This document shows, in pieces, positions 9,281 to 17,711 of a stretch of 64,000 bases of DNA. Every line of letters starts with the position of its first letter. Positions within the stretch are counted from its first letter, which is position 1. Below the pieces are notes generated by a model. The model made no database searches. It was not told where the DNA came from and worked only from the letters and a program-made list of their open reading frames with translations. A program made the position numbers and the translations under genes. The stretch is from positions 62,001 through 126,000 of the forward strand of contig CAZWWH010000002.1 in NCBI GenBank assembly GCA_964637365.1. Direction: 5' to 3'. The stretch comes from Cryptoclostridium sp964637365. Lineage in GTDB: Bacteria; Bacillota; Dehalobacteriia; UBA7702.

Positions 9281-9745
9281 ATGAAAAAAGTAGAAGCACA
9301 GCTTATCGGTAATGGATTAAAAGTGGCGATTATTGCAGCCCGTTTCAATGAATTTATCACCGGCCGCTTGATTGAAGGAGCAGAGGATGGACTCGTTCGG
9401 CACGGTGTCAATACAGATGACATTACTTTATACCGTGTACCCGGCGCTTTTGAGATTCCTGTAGCCGCTCAGAAAGCTGCTGGCAAAGGCGATGTGGATG
9501 CAGTGATTTGTCTTGGTGCTGTCATTCGTGGTAATACCCCTCATTTTGACTATGTGGCAGCAGAGGTCTCTAAAGGCTGCGCACAGGTAAGTCTTGCTAG
9601 CGGTAAACCTGTGGTTTTTGGCGTGTTGACCACCGATACCATTGAACAGGCCATCGAACGTGCCGGTACCAAGGCCGGAAACAAAGGGTATGATGCAGCT
9701 GTTACTGCCATTGAAATGGCAAATCTGATGGGAATGTTTGAATGA
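9281..9745 (+). CDS. ribH: 6,7-dimethyl-8-ribityllumazine synthase
   Basis: Joins the RibD product and dihydroxybutanone phosphate to make lumazine, usually as an icosahedral shell. Motifs include AARFNEFITGRL, RVPGAFEIPVAA and the phosphate and catalytic-His segment GAVIRGNTPHFDYV. ATG at 9281 is ten bases from AAAGGGA; the GTG at 9272 is too close to that site. Its TGA overlaps the thiN ATG. Confidence 0.96.
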   Translation: MKKVEAQLIGNGLKVAIIAARFNEFITGRLIEGAEDGLVRHGVNTDDITLYRVPGAFEIPVAAQKAAGKGDVDAVICLGAVIRGNTPHFDYVAAEVSKGCAQVSLASGKPVVFGVLTTDTIEQAIERAGTKAGNKGYDAAVTAIEMANLMGMFE

Positions 9746-10374
9746 AACGTTGTGTTTTAGTTTGTAACGGTGCCTTTAATGACTTGGAATTTCATAAAAA
9801 TCTCCTAAAAGAGAATGATTATATTATTGCTGCTGACGGCGGCGCCAATCATTGCCGAAAAATGGGAGTAACACCCCATTTATTATTGGGAGATTTCGAT
9901 TCCATTCATCAAGAAACCGATGACTGCTTTTCAAAAATTCCTCATCTTAAAGTTCCCTCGGATAAGGATTTTACGGATATCGTTTTGGGAATTGAGGAGG
10001 GCTCAAAAAGGGGGTATTCCGAAATTTTGATTTTAGGGGCTTTGGGTGGAAAGCGAATTGATATGGAACTCAGTAATCTTTTATTATTATCTCAATACCA
10101 GGAATCCATTGAAATTGTTGACGAAACCCGTAGGATTCGCTGTATTCATGAAGGAGAGTCTGTTTCTATTCATGGTTGGAAAAACCAGTATCTTTCCATA
10201 ATACCATTAACCCCTTTGGTAAAGACCGGTCCCAGTCAGGGGCTAAAATATCCTTTAATGGGGTTGGCGTTTTCCTTCGGGGATACTCTGGGAATTAGCA
10301 ATGAAATTAATGCAGAAATTGCCGAGGTTTCAGTGCTGGAGGGCAAGGCTCTATTGATTTGTCAAAAAAAATAA
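9742..10374 (+). CDS. thiN: Thiamine pyrophosphokinase ThiN
   Basis: Transfers pyrophosphate from ATP to thiamine. The N-terminal catalytic fold has ADGGANHCRKMG, LLGDFDSI and the acidic PSDKDFTD; the C-terminal part is the thiamine-binding beta domain (SIIPLTPLV). In Bacillus-type genomes this gene directly follows rpe. Here the riboflavin genes lie between them, and the four-base overlap with ribH places thiN in the riboflavin transcript and so probably under FMN control. Confidence 0.9.
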   Translation: MKRCVLVCNGAFNDLEFHKNLLKENDYIIAADGGANHCRKMGVTPHLLLGDFDSIHQETDDCFSKIPHLKVPSDKDFTDIVLGIEEGSKRGYSEILILGALGGKRIDMELSNLLLLSQYQESIEIVDETRRIRCIHEGESVSIHGWKNQYLSIIPLTPLVKTGPSQGLKYPLMGLAFSFGDTLGISNEINAEIAEVSVLEGKALLICQKK

Positions 10375-10439
10375 TCACAAAATAGCAGGATATGACAGAT
10401 AAAGGTCGTAATATAATATCATTCAGGAAAATATGCCAT

Positions 10440-11021
10440 ATGAATAAAAAAGAAGAATTCATTAATATCTATCAAGAGAATATCCATCGTGACGGTGCTC
10501 ATCAGTTGCTTGACTATTTGAAGCATAAATGCGATTTCTTTACAGCACCTGCCAGCGCACGCTTTCATTTATCACATGAAGGAGGTCTTGTGACTCATAG
10601 CCTTAATGTATATGACTGTTTGAAGGCTTATATGGAACGCAGTCGTGTACGCGAGGAATATGGACTCATTGCCAGTGATGAGACCATTGCCATTGTAGCA
10701 TTGCTCCATGACCTTTGCAAAATTGATTGCTACAAACCGGGATTTCGTAATGTTAAGGATGAAAACGGAATATGGCAGCGCGTGCCATCGTATGACTATG
10801 AGGACAAACTGCCCTATGGTCACGGTGAAAAGTCTGTCTACATCATTAGTGGGTTTATGCGTCTCACCCGGGAAGAGGCTTTTGCTATTCGTTACCATAT
10901 GGGATTTTCTGGTACGGAGGATAACCGTAGCGTTGGGGATAGCTTTCGTCGTTATCCTTTGGCTTTTGCTCTATCTACTGCCGATATGGAGGCCACTTAT
11001 TTTCTTGAAAACAATGAATAA
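10440..11021 (+). CDS. HD-domain phosphohydrolase-like protein
   Basis: Contains an HD metal-binding fold: THSLNVYDCL supplies the first His and ALLHDLCKID the His-Asp pair, with RYHMGF and STADMEA supplying later ligands. Substrate is unknown; HD proteins of this size are often nucleotide phosphohydrolases or phosphodiesterases. I start at the ATG at 10440 (about 193 residues), with AGGAAA upstream; an in-frame ATG at 10392 adds 16 atypical residues. It is the sixth gene of the riboflavin transcript by position, though a TATAAT near 10412 may add a local promoter. Confidence 0.75.
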   Translation: MNKKEEFINIYQENIHRDGAHQLLDYLKHKCDFFTAPASARFHLSHEGGLVTHSLNVYDCLKAYMERSRVREEYGLIASDETIAIVALLHDLCKIDCYKPGFRNVKDENGIWQRVPSYDYEDKLPYGHGEKSVYIISGFMRLTREEAFAIRYHMGFSGTEDNRSVGDSFRRYPLAFALSTADMEATYFLENNE

Positions 11022-11048
11022 GAGAATGAATAAGAGAAGGTTTTGACC

Positions 11049-11609
11049 ATGAAATATGGAAATGGGGTAGGGTATTCCAGTAAGTTTCAATTGCCGGAAT
11101 ACCGAATAACACCCAGTTTTTTGGCAAGAATATCACCGAATTTGCCGCTTATTATCAGTATTTTACTATTAGTGGCAATGTTATTTCTTGGTTTTTTTAA
11201 TATTATTTCCTGGGGGATAATGCTGGTAGTTAGCGGTCTAGTGGGTATTGTAATGTCAATTTTATCCATGTCCATTGCTAATATCCACAGGAAATCTACC
11301 CTTAAACCTGATCGTGAAGCGATCTTAAAGAAAAAAGTTATTGTTAAAAGCAAGTCAAAAGGTAGTGTAATTCACCGACTTGTATTTGAGTTTTCCAATG
11401 GTTCTCAATATTACTTGGATCTTGTAAACCAGGATGAGTTGTTCCAGTATTACAATGTCGGAGACCGCGTCTGTGTTCATGGCGGATATACCTATCCGGA
11501 AAAATATGAAAAACTCTTCGATGATAAAATTGTTTGCATATCCTGCGGTCACCTATATCTTACGGAAACACAGCGTTGTCGCCACTGTCAATTAACACTT
11601 TTAAAGTAA
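11049..11609 (+). CDS. DUF3592-like membrane protein with zinc-finger-like tail
   Basis: About 186 residues. Two hydrophobic helices lie near residues 35-75, followed by a charged linker and a beta-rich domain (IHRLVFEFSNGSQYYLDL) that resembles DUF3592. The C-terminus carries CISCGHLYLTETQRCRHC, a four-Cys zinc-ribbon-like motif. AGAGAAGG precedes the ATG. It is the last gene before a strong terminator. Function is unknown. Confidence 0.6.
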   Translation: MKYGNGVGYSSKFQLPEYRITPSFLARISPNLPLIISILLLVAMLFLGFFNIISWGIMLVVSGLVGIVMSILSMSIANIHRKSTLKPDREAILKKKVIVKSKSKGSVIHRLVFEFSNGSQYYLDLVNQDELFQYYNVGDRVCVHGGYTYPEKYEKLFDDKIVCISCGHLYLTETQRCRHCQLTLLK

Positions 11610-11612
11610 AAA

Positions 11613-11650
11613 TACCCGTGTTTTTAAAGAACACGGGTTTCGTCTTTTTT
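11613..11650 (+). terminator. Intrinsic terminator of the riboflavin-thiN operon
   Basis: ACCCGTGTT at 11614-11622 pairs with AACACGGGT at 11630-11638, followed by a T-rich tract. Confidence 0.88.
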
Positions 11651-11661
11651 CGAAAATATTA

Positions 11662-11689
11662 TTTACAAATCGACAAAAAATGTTATAAT
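11662..11689 (+). promoter_or_regulatory. Promoter of the amino acid permease gene
   Basis: TTTACA at 11662-11667 and TATAAT at 11684-11689 have a 16-base spacer. The start site should lie near 11696, giving a leader of roughly 95 bases. Confidence 0.8.
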
Positions 11690-11711
11690 TATTAATTGAC
11701 TACGAAGTAAA

Positions 11712-11765
11712 GGAGGTTTGGTAAGTAAGCTCTGCGGCGCACCTCGCTGGGACGGCCGCAAAGGG
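11712..11765 (+). ncRNA. Structured leader, candidate H-type pseudoknot
   Basis: GAGGT at 11713-11717 can pair with ACCTC at 11741-11745, while TGCGGC at 11733-11738 pairs with GCCGCA at 11755-11760. The strands interleave (1-2-1-2), which defines an H-type pseudoknot. It lies between the promoter and the permease gene and ends just before a separate Shine-Dalgarno (AAAGGGG). I could not match it to a riboswitch class that I know. There is no terminator after it, so any control would act on translation or processing. Confidence 0.4.
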
Positions 11766-11791
11766 GAGATTCAATAGAAAGGGGTAAAACA

Positions 11792-13201
11792 ATGACAGAA
11801 CAAGCACACACCTTAAAAAAACATAAGGTAACGACAACAACAGTATTTTTTATGATTTTTTGCATGGTTTGCGCCGGAGCTTATGGTATCGAGGATATGA
11901 TTCCGACCTCAGGCCCCGGACTTACTCTGTTGCTTTTGGTGGTATTACCATTTTTTTGGAGTATACCCCAGGGCCTTGTCGCCGCTGAACTGGGGTCAGC
12001 GATTCCGGAGGAGGGCGGTTATTATAAGTGGATCCAACGGGCTTTGGGAGAATTTTGGGGCTTTCAGGCTTGTTGGTGGCGAACCGTTTCTATCTATGTG
12101 GATTCCACACTTTATGTTATTTTATCGGTTGGCTATATTTCTTCTATTTTTCCATTAGACAGTTGGCAGGAATTTGCACTAAAGGTGTTTTTTATATTGG
12201 CGTTTACTTACGTCAATATACTTGGTTTACAATCGGTAGGGCGGATCGCATCCTATTTTTCGATTATCGTTATTGGTTCCTTTATTGCCCTTATTTTTGT
12301 GGGGGCCGCCAATTTTCAATATAACCCGGTGACGCCCTTTATTCCGGAAGGGCAGGGACTTCTGGAAAGCATTGGACTTGGTATTGCCATCTGTATGTGG
12401 ATGTATGCTGGATATGAATCAATGTCTACAATGGCAGGAGAAATGGAAAATCCGCAAGTAATCCCTAAAGCTACAATTTTGTCAGTGCCAGCAATTATGC
12501 TTTTATATATTTTGTCGACGGCAGCTTGTTTGGGAGCAGTCGGTAATTGGCAATCCTGGGGCGTTGAGGATGGCATTTCCTTTGGCAGCGTGGCGCACTT
12601 ATTAGGCCATCCCATTCTGGGATTTGTTTTTGTTATTACGGCAGTTATTGCAAATTTGTCAATGTATAATACCTATTTGGCATCGGGTTCCAGAGGATTT
12701 TTTTCCTTGGCAGATGACAACTTGAGTCCAAGATTTCTTAAGAAAATACATCCCAAGCATAAAACGCCGTATATTGCAGTCATTAGTATGGCAGTGATAA
12801 ATCTTATTCTCTGTCAATTTGGATTCGACACCCTGGTGGTTATCGATGTTTTCCTTTTGATGTTCGCCTATATCCTAATTTATATCGCTGCCATTGTTCT
12901 GCGAATCAAAGAGCCAGAGTTGAAGCGTCCTTTCCGCATTCCTTTGGGGATAAAAGGTCTGACTATTTTATGTATTAGCCCGATTGTTTTAGCTGTAATC
13001 GCACTTTTTACTAATGGTTTAGATTATTTTATCGGCGGTTGCTTAGGAGCAATTTCCGGACCTGTCGCCTACATCATTTGCAAAAAAGTATATGGTGGTG
13101 TGGATGGCAGCAAAAGAATTCTCTCAAAAGACAAAAAGTCCATGATTATTTTATGTGGAGTGATGATAATTTTTATGGCTGGCGGACTGATTCTTTTTTA
13201 A
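11792..13201 (+). CDS. APC-superfamily amino acid permease
   Basis: A 469-residue integral membrane protein with about 12 hydrophobic helices. The opening segment with GAYGIEDM and SGPGLTLLLLVV is the unwound first-helix region of APC transporters, and GSAIPEEGGYYKWIQRALG follows as the conserved loop. Substrate cannot be read from sequence. It is transcribed alone from a clear promoter with a structured leader and is followed by a terminator. Confidence 0.85.
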   Translation: MTEQAHTLKKHKVTTTTVFFMIFCMVCAGAYGIEDMIPTSGPGLTLLLLVVLPFFWSIPQGLVAAELGSAIPEEGGYYKWIQRALGEFWGFQACWWRTVSIYVDSTLYVILSVGYISSIFPLDSWQEFALKVFFILAFTYVNILGLQSVGRIASYFSIIVIGSFIALIFVGAANFQYNPVTPFIPEGQGLLESIGLGIAICMWMYAGYESMSTMAGEMENPQVIPKATILSVPAIMLLYILSTAACLGAVGNWQSWGVEDGISFGSVAHLLGHPILGFVFVITAVIANLSMYNTYLASGSRGFFSLADDNLSPRFLKKIHPKHKTPYIAVISMAVINLILCQFGFDTLVVIDVFLLMFAYILIYIAAIVLRIKEPELKRPFRIPLGIKGLTILCISPIVLAVIALFTNGLDYFIGGCLGAISGPVAYIICKKVYGGVDGSKRILSKDKKSMIILCGVMIIFMAGGLILF

Positions 13202-13213
13202 TCAATGATAATT

Positions 13214-13249
13214 AAGCGCAAGCGGAATACAACCGCTTGCGCTTTTTGT
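13214..13249. terminator. Terminator between convergent genes
   Basis: AAGCGCAAGCGG at 13214-13225 pairs with CCGCTTGCGCTT at 13233-13244, followed by TTTTTG on the plus strand. It separates the permease gene from the convergent carboxypeptidase gene. Confidence 0.85.
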
Positions 13250-13256
13250 TATTATT

Positions 13257-15041
13257 TTAAGATTGACTGCAAAGGTAGATAGAATTTTCGATAGCTTTAA
13301 AGAATCCAGATTTGTTGATGTTATAAGGAGAAGGGAGCTCAATGAGAGCGGAATACATTCCTTGTTCTTTGCCATAACCAGCCAAATACCCCTTAAACCC
13401 TACAAGTCCTGACTCAAAGGCCATTTCCTTTTCCTGTTGGGGAAGATACGTTACATTGTTGGCGGATAAGCCTGCACTACTTGAGAAGAGAACCTTATAG
13501 GGAAGCCCCATATTTTCTTTAAAAATATATGCTAAGGTTTGATTTCCGTATGAACCATTCAGCCAGCCATGGATATCCAATAAAACACTGGGATTTTCTC
13601 TGCTAATTAACTGTTTCAGGTTTCTTGTCTCAGGGCAGGATAGTGCATAAGGAGAGTAATAACGAGGATTCGAGGTCTGGGGCTCATAGTTACTGGTAGG
13701 CCAATCGCGATTCATATCAGTGCGGTTGGCAACAGTACAGCGTCCCGGTCCGTTCTTTGTTGTTCCTTCGGCAAGGCCATCAGGATTAGCGCTGCTTATT
13801 ATAATAACCCTGCAATCCCACAATCTATCAATATTGGAATTTAAAAATGAAATTGTTTCCTTGGCAAGATCTACCAGTACCTGACCATCACGATTATAGG
13901 AATCTTCAAACCCATGCTGTTCAAAAACAAAGATTGCAGTGTGCTGATATCCGGGGCGATAAATGCTGGTATAGGTAAGATTGCGTCCTCTACCGGAGGT
14001 TCCATATGTTCCTGTTTCAACGATGGTTTTTTCCACAGTCCCGGTTTTGATGAGCTGCAGATAATAGTCCAGCATTTTGGAAACCTCTGCTCTGGTGGCA
14101 GAAGCAGTAGGAGCAAACATGCCATTTTCTCTACCATCAATGATACCAGCCAGTTGCAGAGAATAGACCTTATCCTTTGCCCAATCACCAATTTGGCTGT
14201 CATCATTAAATACTCTTTTTTCAACCAGTACGGGAAGAGTTATTTTATCAACCATGTTACGGTAATTATCCAGCATTGTGGCTAGTTCCTGACGGCTGAT
14301 ATTGCGTTCCGGTGCAAATATCGTTTCTGACATTCCATGGACGATATCATGCTCATAGGCCCACTGAATCACTGGCGCATACCATGCGGTGGGGTTAACA
14401 TCCTTAAAAGGAGTGACAACGTTGTCGGAAGAGATGGTATCGTGAGAAAGGTTTGCTAGCATTTGAACAAATTCGGCTCTTGTCACTGATTTTTCCGGAA
14501 GAAAATACCCATCTCCATATCCGTGAATGACTCCTTCTTTAGTTAACTGATAGATACTTGGTGTATACCACTGACCGACACTCACGTCCTTATAAAATGA
14601 GTATTTACTTAAATTTATTTCTTTTGAAGTTCCCGACGATATGACTGACCCGCTGTCAATGGGAATAAAGTCCAAGTTATATTTTTCGCAGTAGGATTCA
14701 GCTTGAGAGCCGGTCTCTCCTTTCATTGACACGTCAGTGTCGGAAGGGAAGAGGTTGTCTCCGATTTGTGTGACACTACTAGGAATTGTAACACTTTTTA
14801 AATTAGGGCAGTTTTCAAAAGCATGGCTGTCAATTTCGGCGACTTTATGACCGTCGATGGAATTTGGCACTTTAATTTCATTTCCATCACCATAATAGGA
14901 TTCAATGGCGATGGTGTCTCCATCTTGCCTGTAGGTAAAAACAAAGTCTTCAGAGTCAGCAGCCCAGACGATATTAACGGACAGACCGATAAAAGACAAG
15001 CAGCATAGAAACAATAGAAGAATACGAAACTTTTTCATCAT
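13257..15041 (-). CDS. Secreted SLH-domain M14 zinc carboxypeptidase-like protein
   Basis: A 594-residue exported protein. A signal peptide spans about residues 1-27. One BspA-like leucine-rich unit follows (IDSHAFENCPNLKSVTIPSS). Three S-layer homology modules lie at about 145-335 (VIHGYGDGYFLPEKSVTRAE is the first core). The C-terminal M14 domain has the zinc ligands in EQHGFED and LLDIHGW and the catalytic Glu in ALIELPSP. It should sit on the cell surface bound to wall polymers and trim peptides or peptidoglycan stems. It has GGAGAA upstream of the ATG and is probably monocistronic. Confidence 0.88.
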   Translation of the reverse strand: MMKKFRILLLFLCCLSFIGLSVNIVWAADSEDFVFTYRQDGDTIAIESYYGDGNEIKVPNSIDGHKVAEIDSHAFENCPNLKSVTIPSSVTQIGDNLFPSDTDVSMKGETGSQAESYCEKYNLDFIPIDSGSVISSGTSKEINLSKYSFYKDVSVGQWYTPSIYQLTKEGVIHGYGDGYFLPEKSVTRAEFVQMLANLSHDTISSDNVVTPFKDVNPTAWYAPVIQWAYEHDIVHGMSETIFAPERNISRQELATMLDNYRNMVDKITLPVLVEKRVFNDDSQIGDWAKDKVYSLQLAGIIDGRENGMFAPTASATRAEVSKMLDYYLQLIKTGTVEKTIVETGTYGTSGRGRNLTYTSIYRPGYQHTAIFVFEQHGFEDSYNRDGQVLVDLAKETISFLNSNIDRLWDCRVIIISSANPDGLAEGTTKNGPGRCTVANRTDMNRDWPTSNYEPQTSNPRYYSPYALSCPETRNLKQLISRENPSVLLDIHGWLNGSYGNQTLAYIFKENMGLPYKVLFSSSAGLSANNVTYLPQQEKEMAFESGLVGFKGYLAGYGKEQGMYSALIELPSPYNINKSGFFKAIENSIYLCSQS

Positions 15042-15086
15042 AGAGTTCTCCTTCCTTAGCAGTTGTCAGTTCAAACGGAATTTATA

Positions 15087-15932
15087 TCATGATCGTGTAG
15101 CTGAATTCAAACGTTTAAAAACTTTTACTGCATTTTGATAAAACACTTTTTCCCATTGCTCTTCAGGAATAAAACCTTTGATAAAATCAATATAATCGGC
15201 CATGGGGGAGAGCGGCCAGTCACTACCATAAAGCACTTTATCATAATTATGGATGAGCTTTACAGCTAGTTGATGGAAGTCCATGATTTGCCGATCATTC
15301 TTGACTTTTTGTAAATTTCGACCAACATATAATCCAGAGATATCAACATAGACGTTGGGATTACGATAAGCAACCTCTGCAGCATCTAAAATCCAAGGAT
15401 TTCCCATATGAGCCAAAATTAATTTTACATTTGGATACATTTTTGCCACATCATCGCCGATCAAGGGATGCGCGTATTTTAATAGTGCTTCTGAGCTAAA
15501 AGTATCCCCACTATGGAAGGTTACGGGGAGGTCATACTTCTCAGCAAGCTCAAAACCTGGACGATAAACAGGATCCGTGAGATAGTAATGGTAATAGCCA
15601 CCATAGATTTTTAGTCCCACCAGATGCGGGTCATTCTGTATACGCCGTTCCAGTTCTTCAGCAGCCCTTGCATCGAAACGGTGAGGATTGATTCCCATAG
15701 AGTAATAGGCATTTGGGAACTTTTCAAAATTAATTCCCATTAACGGATATACGTTTTTGTCCGGCATTTGGTTCCCCGGGGATTCGGCAACCCCCATAGC
15801 GATGCCCAAAACATTATTCTCCGCACATTCTCTTGCATAACCCTCAGGGCTATAGTCAATATGATTTTTTAATGCGTGTTCATCAAAAGATGAAATATCC
15901 GAAAGATGAAGATGACAGTCAATAATCTACAT
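15087..15932 (-). CDS. Amidohydrolase-2 family protein with in-frame TAG at codon 2
   Basis: A TIM-barrel metal hydrolase or decarboxylase of the PF04909 type. ATG at 15930-15932 sits seven bases from a perfect AGGAGG, but codon 2 is TAG (15927-15929). After it the frame stays open for 279 codons to TGA and begins IIDCHLHLSD, whose HxH is the conserved metal site. Further family motifs are HSGDTFSS, LAHMGNPW and YGSDWPLSP. The first internal Met (15809) would drop the HxH site, so it is not a plausible start. The reading is either a nonsense mutation (for example AAG to TAG) or amber readthrough. A TATAAT lies at 15970-15975 on this strand. Confidence 0.75.
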
Positions 15933-16033
15933 GGAATTACCTCCTAAATCATAAATTACGTTTTCCTTTATTATAACATAAAAAAGCATAAATTGATGAA
16001 TTGATTTTTATTTTCGAAATTTATTCAAAAGAA

Positions 16034-16060
16034 GAACCCACCATGGTGGTGGGTTCAGAT
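16034..16060 (-). terminator. Terminator after the acyl-CoA ligase gene
   Basis: On the minus strand GAACCCACC pairs with GGTGGGTTC (16034-16056), followed by a T-rich run. It lies directly downstream of the ligase stop. Confidence 0.75.
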
Positions 16061-16062
16061 TG

Positions 16063-17700
16063 TTATTGTTCTTCTTTTTTAACTTGTTCCCTTAACTTAT
16101 AATGCATTAATTTGCCTGTAGCAGTATGTGGTAATTCTGAAACAATACGGAATTCTTTGGGGCGTTTGTAAGGAGAAAGCATGGGGTGATTGGCGCAGTA
16201 TTCCTTTAAAGCCTTTTCTGTCAAGGTTTCATTTGTTGGAACAACATAGGCTACCACTGCTTGTCCCCGCATTTTATCGGGAATACCAATCACGGCGTTT
16301 TCTTCCACCAAAGGATGTTCATTGAGAATTGCTTCAATTTGTGGCGGATATATATTTTCACCGGCAGAAACGATCATGTCATCCTTACGACCCACCACTG
16401 TAACAAATTCATGGAGGTCCCAAGTGCCCAAATCCCCTGTATAGAGATATCCCTTATAGAATTTTTTCTCAGTCATTTCAGGATTGTTGAAATAGCAGTA
16501 AGCAGATTTTGCCGGAGACTTAATGATAATTTCCCCTACAGACTCGTTATCCTTAGCGACTATCTCATCGGGTTCAGCATGGCCTTCTTCTTTGATCTTT
16601 ACCACTCGTACTTCATCATCGGTACAGGATTGCCCTGCACTGCCAGACATATCCGGCAAATTATAGGGGCGAAGGAAAGTGTTCCAGAAGCTCTCCGTTG
16701 TGCCGTAACCATTAAAAATATTGGGGGTTAGTAGCTTCAAATATTTTTCACAAGCACTTTTCTCAAAGGGGGCACCCATAGTAACGATACCACGCAGGTT
16801 ACTTAAGTCTACCGGCTTCTTTTCTTGAGCTTTTGCTAACATGGCAATGATAGCGGGAACACCAACCAAAAAAGTAATTTGAAATTTCTCAGCATAGGAA
16901 AGACAGAGTCCTGGGTTAAAATGACGCAAAATAACCACTTCTCCACCACAGTATAGGGTAGGATTTGGGCCACCAGAATGGAGGCCTCCACGATGGAACC
17001 ACGGAGTCATGTTCATAGTGCGGTCAGTGGAATTGAGAGGGAAATGCATCAAAACATCATGAGCGGACAATACTTCGTTAATGTTGTTGATAGGAACACC
17101 TTTGGGGCGGTTGGTTGTACCGGAGGTATAAAGGCGAAGGGCTTCATCATAAATATGCTGTTTCACTTCAATGGAAGGATTTTCCGTGGACATAGAACCA
17201 GTGTAATCCCTGTACGTTACATGCCCCTCAGGAGCTTCTGCCGTATTATGCAAATCTGTAACAATGATGCGCTGAGGTTTGTGTTCTGCCAAATCCAAGG
17301 CCCGTTCTGCCAGTTCACTGAATTCATGATCATAGACAAAGAATTTTGGCTTACTGTCGTCAATGACCAAAGCAATTTCACCGGGAGCTTGGCGGAAATT
17401 TATGGGACAGCTAATTGCGCCAAGTTTATGACCTGCCAAATAGCAAAAGATAAATTCAGCAGAATTTAAAAGCATGTACATGATAACGTCATTCTTTTCT
17501 GCCCCATCTTTTATCATGGCATTGGCCAAACGGTTGGTTTCTTCGTTTAATGTTTGATAAGTCCAGCGCCGCTTGGTTAGAGGACAGTGTAAAGCAGGGG
17601 AGTCCGGGAAACGATTTACATTCCGCATAAAACCATTAATATAGGTAAATTCATGCTCGAATGTTTCTTTAAACATGGTAACATCATAAGTACAATTCAA
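16063..17700 (-). CDS. AMP-forming acyl-CoA synthetase / ligase
   Basis: A 545-residue ANL-superfamily enzyme that activates a carboxylic acid through an acyl-adenylate to a CoA thioester. Core motifs are present: LYTSGTTNRPKGVP (P-loop), GYGTTE, YTGDLG and the C-terminal TATGKLMHYKL with the catalytic Lys. The acid is unknown. A TTG start at 17700 is chosen because GAGGT lies eight bases away; the next ATG (17676) has no ribosome site. It starts 12 bases after the FabF-like gene ends, so the two are co-transcribed. Confidence 0.9.
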   Translation of the reverse strand: MNCTYDVTMFKETFEHEFTYINGFMRNVNRFPDSPALHCPLTKRRWTYQTLNEETNRLANAMIKDGAEKNDVIMYMLLNSAEFIFCYLAGHKLGAISCPINFRQAPGEIALVIDDSKPKFFVYDHEFSELAERALDLAEHKPQRIIVTDLHNTAEAPEGHVTYRDYTGSMSTENPSIEVKQHIYDEALRLYTSGTTNRPKGVPINNINEVLSAHDVLMHFPLNSTDRTMNMTPWFHRGGLHSGGPNPTLYCGGEVVILRHFNPGLCLSYAEKFQITFLVGVPAIIAMLAKAQEKKPVDLSNLRGIVTMGAPFEKSACEKYLKLLTPNIFNGYGTTESFWNTFLRPYNLPDMSGSAGQSCTDDEVRVVKIKEEGHAEPDEIVAKDNESVGEIIIKSPAKSAYCYFNNPEMTEKKFYKGYLYTGDLGTWDLHEFVTVVGRKDDMIVSAGENIYPPQIEAILNEHPLVEENAVIGIPDKMRGQAVVAYVVPTNETLTEKALKEYCANHPMLSPYKRPKEFRIVSELPHTATGKLMHYKLREQVKKEEQ

Positions 17701-17711
17701 ATCTATTTACC

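Noticed and set aside
11745..11765. Possible c-di-GMP riboswitch fragment (GGGACG...GCAAAG)
   Set aside because: Only a few bases resemble the class I core; the tetraloop receptor, second stem and GCCUCC segment are missing.
11718..11779. Short leader peptide from TTG (reads VSKLCGAPRWDGRKGEIQ after the start)
   Set aside because: The TTG is one base from the AGGAGG, too close for initiation, and the bases fit the pseudoknot better.
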